The notes under the pieces: model-generated
The model's database searches: none
Seen by the model: only the letters and a program-made list of their open reading frames with translations
Told to the model about the DNA's origin: nothing
In this document: in pieces, positions 33,670-42,661 of the stretch
Position numbering within the stretch: position 1 is the first letter of the stretch
Layout: each line of letters starts with the position of its first letter
Assembly (NCBI GenBank): GCA_004431415.1
Contig: QPMI01000473.1
Span: 1 to 64,000 of the forward strand
Length of the DNA stretch: 64,000 nt
Direction of reading: 5' to 3'
Source of the DNA: Cyanophora paradoxa
Lineage: Eukaryota > Glaucocystophyceae > Cyanophorales > Cyanophoraceae
Translations under genes and position numbers: made by a program

Positions 33670-36278
33670 CTGAAGCCGCCCACCGTGAAGCCACCCTGCC
33701 GCAACCACGGTCCGCCAAAACATCCAAAACAGCCGCACAGAAAGAGGCGGCCCGCACCCCGGCTAAGAATCGTATCCCGAACCCAGCCTACACCCCTGAC
33801 AACCGCCACAATGACGCCGTTGACAAGCTCGCTAAAACAGCCCCCGACACCCCCCTCTCCGCCCTTCTTTTCATTCCCCACAGTTTCAAATGCTTCCTCA
33901 TCCGTGTTGGCCTCCCGCCCCCACTATCCCACGGCCCAGTCCCCGGGGCCGAGCCCTACCGAGGCAGACTCCATGCGTACCGCGTCGAGGGGGACCCCCG
34001 CCCTCACTTCCTAGCCGAAGCCTCCCTCTCCCAATAACTTGACTGGCGCCAACTTCGCAACGCGGGGGCCATCCTCAGCAACCCCCATATGCATGTTACC
34101 CTCGCTCCAGCCCTCTCCCTAGTGTCCGACAAGCCACCGGACCGCCGCACCCCCACAGGCGACCACCTCCGCAAAGTCAGATTCCAATGCATGCTTGGAA
34201 GCCTTCCCTCCCTCACCATCCGCCTCCTCCACGACCCCGACCTCTACGGCCCTCTCTTCCCCGACGGCACCGCCCACTGCCCCTTCTGTCACCTCCCTCC
34301 CACCCCTGCTCCCATCCCCGAAGATGCTGCTTCCCTACCCCCCCCCTCCCCGCCCCCTGCCACATGCACCCCCCCGGGCTCCCCCCCGCCCTTTTCCCCA
34401 CCGGCGGCCGCAGACCCCAGACCGCCCGACCCCACAACCCACCCCCCCGAAGACTTCGTCCACATATTTACTTGCCCCGCCGCTCGCCTCCTTCTCCAAG
34501 CCTTCCAGGACGCACTCGTGACCTTCCTCCGCACCCGGGTTCTCCGCCACTCGCCCAAACCACTAGGACACGACGACACCATCTATCAACTCTTCCCCTT
34601 CCTCCGCCTCGTTTCTCCTGACCCCGCCTCTCCCCTCCATTCCGCCCTTCTCTCCCCCACCGCAAATCCGGCTCTCTTCCGCCCCCCCGGCCTCGCCGAT
34701 ACCCTATGGAAAAAACTCAGCCCGGCCCTGGCCGACATGCTTCCCTTCCCCGCCCTCGCTCTCCTGCGCCTCGGTACCCCGGCAGGATTGCCTGCCCTCT
34801 GCACAGCTCTGGGCATCAACAAGACCACCTCATCGTCAATCCAAAAAGACCTAGCGCTGCTCCTCGACCAACACCTCCGTGCGATCTGGAGAGACCGATG
34901 CGCCCGCAACCACGCTTGGGAGCTCCGACACGGCATCAATGACAGAACCAAACGCCGGTACCGCAAACATGCAGACTCCAAACCCTCCAGCTCGCCTCTA
35001 GTACAGCCGCCCAGTCCCCCCCCTCCCTCCCGCCCTCCCCCCACCCCCTCCCTCCACGATACCATCTCCATCACCGACTTCTGCTGCGAATTGGGCTCGG
35101 AAGGCCAACCATGGATTCTCTTGGAAAACTTCCGCCAAGCAATTGCGCGACTCCCCGTCGCCCCCTCACCCCAGGCCCCCCCCTCCCCCCAGCTGCCCGA
35201 TGCAGGACCCGCCGCCGGGACGTCTGACTTCTCCTGCACCTGCGGCACTCGGTTCGCCTCTGCATCTGCCCTTCAGGCCCACTCCGACGCCAGACGGGGA
35301 AAATGCCCCGCCCGCCCTGAGATCACCTCCTGCCCTGCCTCCCCACCTGCGATACCCCCAGCACGACAGTCACACGAGAACTCCGACACTGGCATCCTGC
35401 CCGCTTCGCCCGCGGGTTCTACGAACACTACCCAACCTTCCAAACGCCCCGCCCCGGGGCCCCCCCTGGCCCCTCCCCCAAAACGAACACGCCCGTCGCC
35501 TGCCTCACGTAAACGGACAGCCGATACCCCCTCCGCCCCGGCATCCAAATGCCCGCGCCCCGCGACCCCTCCCCCTCCCGCCTCTACACCCGCCCGGCCC
35601 GTACCTACGGCAAAAAGAAAGGCAACCGGCCGCAAGACCCCCAGGCGCACGACCAAAAAAGCGCGAACGGTGCCGATACCCACGGGGCAACCCACAATCA
35701 CGTCCCTCTTTGCACCCGGAGTGTACAAACCACTTACGACACTGCAAGCAGCCAACCCCCCCTCCCCCTCCTCGCTTCAGCTGACCCCCCCGCTCGGGAC
35801 CTCGCAAGACGCTGCCCCTCGGCCCCCTACGGTCTCCCCCCCGACCCCAACCGGCCCTCAAGTGTCAGACCCCCCGCTGGCTCCGGCCACCCCTATGGCT
35901 TCGGCCCCCCCAATGGCCTCGGCCCCCCCTTTGGCTTCGGCCACCCCATCGGCTTCGGCCACTCCCCTGGCTTCGGCCAACCCCATGGCTTCGGCCACCC
36001 CCCTGGCCTCGGCCCCCCCCCCTAACCCGGTCGACCCCTCCCGACCCCTCGCGGCCCGCCTCGTCTCCGCACTCCCAGCTCTCTGCGCCGCCTGCCAATG
36101 CCCACGCTCACTCCACACTGCTGTCCCGGCGCCCCTCCCTGCCTTGCCCCGCATCCGCTGCCCGCCCCAAGCTGCTGCCTCCGCCCACTCCCTCTCCTTC
36201 CTCATATCTTCCTCCTACCACCTTCTTCACCTCGACAAAACGGGACACCGATTAATCGGGGTCCTGGGGCGCAGGTGA
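33498..36278 (+). pseudogene. LINE family 2 ORF2 C-terminal region, copy 1 (nonsense codon)
   Basis: The frame is open from 33498 except for TAA at about 34036. It encodes RYAQELASQLADLARNEAS (helical), HNDAVDKLAKTA (compare the NxxADxLAxxA end of RNase H), the LRKVRFQCMLGSLPS block, CPFCHL...FVHIFTCPAA (C-x2-C...H-x4-C), IWRDRCARNHAWELRHGI, and CTCGTRFASASALQAHSD..KC, an extra finger. Near 35880-36010 a degenerate run of (L/M)ASA(T/P)P hexapeptides occurs about nine times. The RT and endonuclease are missing from this truncated copy. Confidence 0.7.
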
Positions 36279-36620
36279 GGAGGAGGGAGGAGGCGGAGTG
36301 GGGAGGAGGAGGCGTGGCGGAGCGGCGGCAAGGGAGGGCGGCGGACTGCGAGACATTTCACTTCCAGGGCTCATGAGGGATGGAGGAGTTGATCAAGGGG
36401 TGGGCGCGTGGGTCTGGTTACGGCTATCACCGAAAACCATGGCTCCCCCACTCAGGCGAACCTCCCATATTGAGCGACCCATGGCCGGCACCTAGCTAGC
36501 ACCCTCGGCTAGATAGATGACCGGTCGGAAGGGCACGTCACGTAGAACATTGATACATGTGCCGTGGTGTATCAATGCGACGTCCACTTTTGCAAAAAAA
36601 AAGGCCACTGCGGCCAGTGG

Positions 36621-36778
36621 ACACATGTACACACACGTGCACACACTGAGTGGCCACTGGCCCAGTGGAACTTAGTCTGGACTCTGGACTTGGTCTGGAC
36701 TCTGGAGTCTGGACTCTGGAGTCTGGACTAGTCTGGACCCGGGAGTGGCCCCGCGGGGACGTCGGCCAAGCTGTTCCT

Positions 36779-36828
<50 letters not shown>

Positions 36829-37210
36829 CGGCCAGCCACTGAAGATTGGAGCAGCGCGCGTTGGCAGCAGCGTTAACGTTACGCTGCGTTGCGGATCGAT
36901 GCATGCGCATAAGTATTCGGAGCCGGCTTCGGCCGGGAGCCCAAGCCGAGCTCAAAAATGCGCGTCTCCGCCCTAAAAAGAACTCGGAATCGAACTAGTA
37001 CTACGAATCGCCGAGTCGATTTCTCTGTACATGCCAGGAGGCCGCGCCGGAGCGCGAGGCCCGGGGTCGCCCCTCGGCCTAGAAGATGCCGCGGGCGGGG
37101 CCCCGGGGCGGCCGGGCGGGGCGGGCCTCCGCCGGGGCCGCGGCCGGGGCCGCCGGCAGCTACTGGCGGGCGCGGGCCCGCGGGGCCGGCGAGGGCGGCG
37201 AGCGCCCCCT
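36621..37210. other. short intergenic with 48-nt poly-C tract
   Basis: The spacer lies between LINE copy 1 and the 3' end of the channel gene. It contains repeats of TCTGGACT near 36675-36735 and an uninterrupted C run at 36780-36827. Confidence 0.7.
36780..36827. repeat. homopolymer C48
   Basis: Forty-eight consecutive C residues follow GTTCCTT. On the minus strand this is G48, able to form G-quadruplex structures. It lies about 380 bp beyond the stop codon of the minus-strand channel gene. Confidence 0.95.
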
Positions 37211-40200
37211 TCAGCTCCGCCAGGACGCCTCGAGGGCCGCGATGCGCTCCCCCGCCTGGCCATGGCCCCGAGTCAGAGCGAGCGAGAAAGGGAACGCCCG
37301 AGGAGAGGGGGGGCGGGGCGCGGGCCTTCTCGCTGCGCTCGTGGAGGATCTCGACGTTGCGGGGCAGGTTCTCCGCCGTGTGCGCCACCTGGCGGGCGTC
37401 AGGAGGGGGGCGGGGCGAGGCGGGGAGGGGTAGGGGAAAGGGCGAGGGGAGCGTTCGGCTGACCTCGAGGGGCCCCGGGGGCACGGGGTCGGGCCGCTCC
37501 GACGCCTCGTCGTAGGCGAGGGCCCCCGCGAGCTGCGCGGCCGCCCCCGCCTCCTCCGCCTCCGCCGCGCTGCGCCCGGCCAGCTGCGCCGCGCGGTGCG
37601 CCTCGATCGCCTCGCCCCACGCCGCGCGCGCCGCCGCCTGCGCCGCCGCCTCCTCCCGCTCCAGCTCGCCGGGCGCCCGCTCCCAGAGGGCCCGCGCCGA
37701 GGACCAGAGGGCCGAGAGGCCGAGGGCGAGGAGGAGGGGCGGGAGGAGCAGCGCCCCCGAGACGGCGTTGACGACGGCGGCGGCGAGCGGCGGGGCCGGG
37801 CTCAGCAGCAGCCAGATCAGGTTCAGCGGCGGCACGAGGCGCCGCCCCATCCGGTTGTACCGCAGGATGATCTGATGCAAACCGGCTAAGGCCCCGAAAC
37901 AAGGGGAGCTGAACGGAACCGAACCTTGGCGCGGCCGAAGGCGTAGACGTGCCGGGCGTTCTCGAAGATGGCCGTGAACGAGAAGCTGGGGGGTGCGGGT
38001 TTAAGAAGGGGGCTTGGGCGGGACGAAAGCGGGGGCCCGGGGCCGGGGGGCGAACCTGAAGAGACCCGTGAGGACGTTCAGGAGCAGGATGACCTGCAGG
38101 GTTGAAAAGGGGGGGGGCGGGCGGTAAGGCCTTGCAAGAGCGAAGAGGGGAGCCCCGGCCCCTCATCAACGAAACGCACCGTGATGATCTGGTAGATGGA
38201 GAAGAACGCGGAGCCTGCGCCCTCGGATTAGATTCGAGCCGCCCTGGAGGGGAGCGGGAGGGAGGGAGGGAGGGGTCTGCGGGGCGGACCGACGAAGGGG
38301 ACGCGGGAGCGCATCAGATCGTAGTCGCTCTCGCCCAGCACCGCAAAGTACAGCGAGCCCCTTCGAGGGAGATGAGAGGGGGGGGGGGGGGGACAGAGGG
38401 GAGAGTAGAGGGGACGGGAGCGCACGCGGCCTCGGAGAGCGAGAGGGGCGCCTCGGCGTCCTCCCCGCCGGCCCCGGCCCCGGCGGCGCGGGGCCCGCGG
38501 AAGGAGGCGGAGAAGCCCCAGAGGCCGAAGAGGAAGGAGCCGAAGACGACGAGGGCGACGAGGAGGACGGAGAGCACGTCCCGCGCCATCTGAGGGGGGG
38601 CGAGGGGGGCGATGAGAGAGGAGAGGAGAGGAGAGGGAGGGAGGGGGGCGGGGCGCACGCGGCCGAAGACCACGAGCATGGGGCCTGGCGGACGCGGCGG
38701 AGGAGTGAGTGAGTGGGCGACTCGAAGAGTCAGAGAGGCGGGGGAGGGGCGGGCGGGCGGACCGAGGATGGGGCTGATGTAGCCGAACTCGAGGAGGCGC
38801 AGGCTCGCCGGGATGAACACTGGCGAGGGGAGCTCAGGCGAGGCTCCGACAGCGGGGGGCGCGGGCCGGTGGGCGCGGGGCGGGCGGGCGGGCACCGAGG
38901 GCAAGTATCGGGAGGGCGTAGCCGGCGAGGTAGCCGTACGCCGGCACCGCCTGCGAAGACATGAGACGAAGAGAGCGGGCGGGGCGCGGGGGCGGGCCTC
39001 GGCGACGACTCCGAGGGAGGCGAGGAGGAGGGTGGAGGAGAGGACGGCCAGGTCGATCAAATTGAAGACGTCCCCGAAGTAGTCCCCCGCCCCCCGCTCC
39101 CGCCCCTGGGGGGTACGGCGTCGACGGGGGTGGGGGAGGGAGCCGGAGGGGGGTACGGTACCTCGCGGTACTCGAAGAGGAGCATGCCGAGGGACTGGAG
39201 GGCGAGGAGGACGAGGAGGGGCAGGCGGCCCCGCCCGTGCTCCCCGGCCCAGCTCGACACCGCTGCGCCGCCCGCGCCTCAGGGGGGTACGGCTCGAAGC
39301 GAAAACGAGGGGGGGTACCGAGGGCGACGAGGAGGAGGAAGGCGAGGTAGGCGACGAGGTCCGCGGCGAACTTGCCCCGCCACGAGTTGAGGAGGTGCCC
39401 GGGCGCCTCCCACCAGAGGCCCCCCGAGGCCGGCTTCGGGCTCGGGTTCGGCTCCCCGTCGGGCCCTTTCTCCTTCGGCAGGAGGGCGGCCGGGAGGAGC
39501 GAGGCCGCCTGCGGGCGAGTCAGGGGTGGGGGGAAAGAAAGGGTCGGGGGTACGGGCGCGCCTCGAGCCCGGGAGCGCTCTCCGAGAGGCGGTGGATGTA
39601 CCTCTGCACGACGGGGTGGCCCTGCGATCAGATTAGGTCAGATCAAATTAGGTCAAATCAGATCATATCAGATCGGAGCGCACGAAGAAGCCGTAGAGGT
39701 CGAGGTCGATGGCGATGTCGAGGGCGCTCCCCACGCCCGGCAGCCGCCGCTCCAGCACCTGGGGCGAGGAAGAGTCGGCAGAGAAGGGGGGCGGAGAAGG
39801 GAGGGGGGTACGGGCGCACGTCGACGGAGTCGGCGATGGGGACTTTCTTATCGATCGCGGCGGCGTGCGCCGCCTTCGCCCCCGCCGCGTCCCCCGCCGC
39901 CTTCCTGTTGTACACCTGCGGGATCATCAGAGAGAAGAGAGAGCGCAAAGTAGAGCGGGCGGCGGGCCTGGGTGGCGAGCCAGGTGTCGAGGGCGTCCCC
40001 CGGGGTCAGCTCCGTGCACTTGCGCAGCCGCTCCTCCAGCATCCACTCGTCCTTCTCCGCCCTGCGCAGAGGGACAGATGGGTGAGGAGCTCGGGGTCGA
40101 TGGGGAGCTCGGGCGGGCGGGGCGCACGCGAGGCGGCCCATGCAGCCGAGCCAGGGGACGACGGCGTTGTTCAGCTTGGCGCGCCGCTGCAGCCGCTCCC

Positions 40201-41885
40201 CGAACGTCCGGCCCATCGCGTCCAGGACCTGGTAGACGACCTCGAAGGCCTCGTCCCGGCGCTCCAGGAGGAGCGACGCCTGGTCCGGGTTCGTCTTCGC
40301 CGCCTCCTGCAGGAGCGGTCAGGGCCGGCCGGCTCGGAGTGGCAGCGAGGGGCGGGCGGGCGGGCGGGCCTGGAGGAGGCGGGCGAGGTGGAGGGCGCAG
40401 TTGAGCTTGCCCGAGGGGAACTTGGCGACGAGGGCGGCCGGGTCGCACTCGGGGCCCAGCGCGGCCACCAGCGGCCCGCAGACGGCCCCCACGCGCGCCG
40501 GGGCGAGCAGCACGCGCGGGCACTCGAGGAAGGGCTCGACCAGCGCCCGCTGGCGCCACCGGAGCGCGTGCTCGAGCGCCGAGAGGCCGTCCCCGTCCTC
40601 GCGGTCCCAGGCGGCGCCCAGGTCGAGCAGCAGGCGCGCGGCGGCCGCCTCGCCCGAGGCGCACGCCACGATGAGGGGCGTGCGGCCCTTGCTGTCCAGC
40701 GGCTCCAGCTCCGCCCCCTGCTCCAGCGCCGCCCTGCCGGACTGCTCAGGAGGCAGGCGCGAGGGGCGGCGGGGGCGGGTGAGGCGGGGGAGACGGGGGT
40801 ACCTCATGACGCCGACGTAGCCCATGTCAGCAGCGTTGTGGAGGAGGGTGTACCCCGTGATCTGGACGGGGTGGGGTCTGGGCCCGGGGTCGTCGGAAAG
40901 CAGGGCCGGGAAGGGGTACCGTCCGGTCCTTCTTGACGCTGTTGTAAGTGGCGTCGACGGGGCTCCCGTAGTCGAAGAGCAGCCTGCGGGGCCGTGAGCG
41001 GGGGCCGGGAGGGAGGGGCCCGGGGGCCGGCTCGCTGGCCTGGCGGCGGCCTCGCTGCGGGCGTGGTGGATGGGGAGGCGGCCCGTGTCGGCGACGGGCG
41101 CGGTGACGGAGGCGCCGCGGTCCAGTAGCAGGCGCATGATCGGGACGTAGTCGCGGAACGCCGCCAGGTGCAGCGCCGTTGTCCCTTTGACCTGCGCCCG
41201 CCCGCCCGATCAAGAGACGAAGCCGTGGCGGAGCGAGCGGCCGGGCGGGGCGGGGCGGACGGCGGCGTCGACGCGGGCGCCGCGGTCGAGGAGGAGGCGG
41301 ACGACGGCCTCGCGGCCCGAGTAGGCGGCGCTCCGCAGCGGCGTGCTCCCGTCCCCGCGCGGCGCGTCCACTGGCACGCCCCGCTCCAGCAGCAGCCTGC
41401 CCCGGCCCCGGATCAGATTCAAGCTCGTCGGAAGGGCCGGGGGCGCCGGCCGGGCGCGCCTGACGACGGCCTCGTGGCCGTGGACGGCGGCGGCGTGGAT
41501 GGGCAGCATGCCCTTGTGCGCGTTCCCCGGCACGGGGTCGTCGTCGCACGCCTGCGCCGCGCTCGCGCCGGCCTCGAGCAGCAGCCGCGCCGCCGCCTCC
41601 CTGCCCTGCTTGCACGCCAGCCAGAGCGCCGTCCGCCCCTTCCCGTCCGCCGCGTCCACGCGCTGGCCCCGCTCCAGCATCGCTCTGCGCGGCGCGTCGG
41701 CGGGGCGCGGCGGGGCACGGCGCAGCGCGGCGGGGCCGCCGAGCGCACCGCAGGGCGGGCACGTCGCCCCTCACGGCCGCGTCGAACCAGGGCTGATTCC
41801 CCGTCCACGCCGCCCCGTGCCCGGCGGCCGAAGCAAAGTCCGCCGCCGCCGCGTCCGAAGGGTACGGGGGCGCGAGCAGCGGCAC
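37211..41885 (-). CDS. ankyrin-repeat TRP-like cation channel, many short introns (start unresolved)
   Basis: The N-terminal half is about seven ankyrin repeats, for example GRTALWLACKQGREAAARLL, GMLPIHAAAVHGHEAVVR, GTTALHLAAFRDYVPIMRLL and GYTLLHNAADMGYVGVMR. The membrane half follows: LVAYLAFLLLVAL, LPLLVLLALQSLGMLLFEY, DYFGDVFNLIDLAVLSSTLL (the TRP-type YxxDxxNxID signature), VLSVLLVALVVFGSFLFGLW, a pore-like FFSIYQIIT and VILLLNVLTGLF with AIFENARHVYAF, like S6 and the following helix. A coiled-coil C terminus ends at 37211. Introns verified by both sites and phase are 41397-41459, 40862-40919, 40734-40802, 40307-40369, 39916-39967 and 37256-37325, and four of these six are GC-AG. The ion selectivity filter cannot be assigned. 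The reading frame stays open upstream of 41885 without an ATG, so the true start is further 5' or in another exon. Confidence 0.7.
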
Positions 41886-42644
41886 GCGGTCATCTCCGGG
41901 CGAGGCGACGCCTGCGCAAGCGTGGCGCCACGGCCGGTCGGCCCGGGGCGCGCCGGCGGGGGCGGGGGCGGGGGCTTGCAGACCGCTCAGCCGGGTCGGC
42001 GGCGCGAGCGGGACGAATGTGACGGGCGAAGGGACGGACGCCCCGGGTGGCGTCAGCGGCGTTCCCGGACCCAGGTGCGACCCTGCGGCGCCGGCGCGGC
42101 TCGTCAGATCTAGACCGTGTGGCGAATCGAATCGAATGCTCTCTTGTGCTCTAGGATAGAAATGCGAGCGGCGCCTCGCCCCGGCCGACTAGAACTTCGC
42201 GGCCGATGCCAGCGAGGCACCGTAGGACGGCGGTTAGACGATCTGCGGCGCCACGTCCGCGGGCGGGCTCGTCATTTCGCTGTCAATCGAAGTATTGCAC
42301 TGGCACAGAAGCGCGAGATGCCGTGAGGCCAGTCAGGCCGCTTCCCGCCGACGATCCGAGGCTTCGCGCCATCGCCCTTGCCTGGACCCCGTACGCGCGC
42401 TAGGACGGCTCTAAGCCCCACAGACGCACCGGGACGCGCGGAGCGAGCCAGGCCGGAGTGGCCGGACATCCCTGCAGGCGACGATGAAAGGCTGAGTTAC
42501 GTACCCCCTGTAGCTTCGCGCCTGGTGCGCCACATGTGCAGGCCCACAGTCGCATGGCCAGGAAGCAGCCGCAGCTCCGCAGACAGGTCCAAATATCCGC
42601 GCCACGGAAGGCCGACCACGGGGTCGACGGTATTCACGTACCCC
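41886..42644. other. probable 5' region of the channel gene and intergenic
   Basis: The minus-strand frame of the first ankyrin exon stays open to about 42150 with a Pro/Ala-rich reading, so part may be 5' coding or leader. The rest shows no gene. The segment ends at the target-site duplication of LINE copy 2. Confidence 0.4.
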
Positions 42645-42661
42645 GTACCCCCGTAGCCACG

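Larger units (their letters stand above)
32711..36602 (+). mobile_element. LINE family 2, copy 1, with Ulp1-like protease
   Basis: This retrotransposon copy is flanked by an 18-bp target-site duplication, GGCCACTGCGGCCAGTGG, at 32693-32710 and 36603-36620, and ends in A9 at 36594-36602. From 5' to 3' it carries a Ulp1/C48-like cysteine protease (frame 1), then in frame 3 a helical segment, an RNase-H-like end (HNDAVDKLAKTA), a CCHC zinc motif and a C-terminal C2HC finger. No RT is present in the copy. A 10-bp-stem hairpin lies 26 bp before the poly-A (36548-36577). From about 33632 on it is nearly identical to copy 2. A TAA at about 34036 interrupts the long frame where copy 2 has a Tyr codon. 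Confidence 0.85.

Noticed and set aside
28389-36602. LTR retrotransposon or endogenous virus
   Set aside because: No long terminal repeats, integrase or protease-RT-RNase H order; poly-A tails, 5' truncation and variable target-site duplications indicate non-LTR elements.
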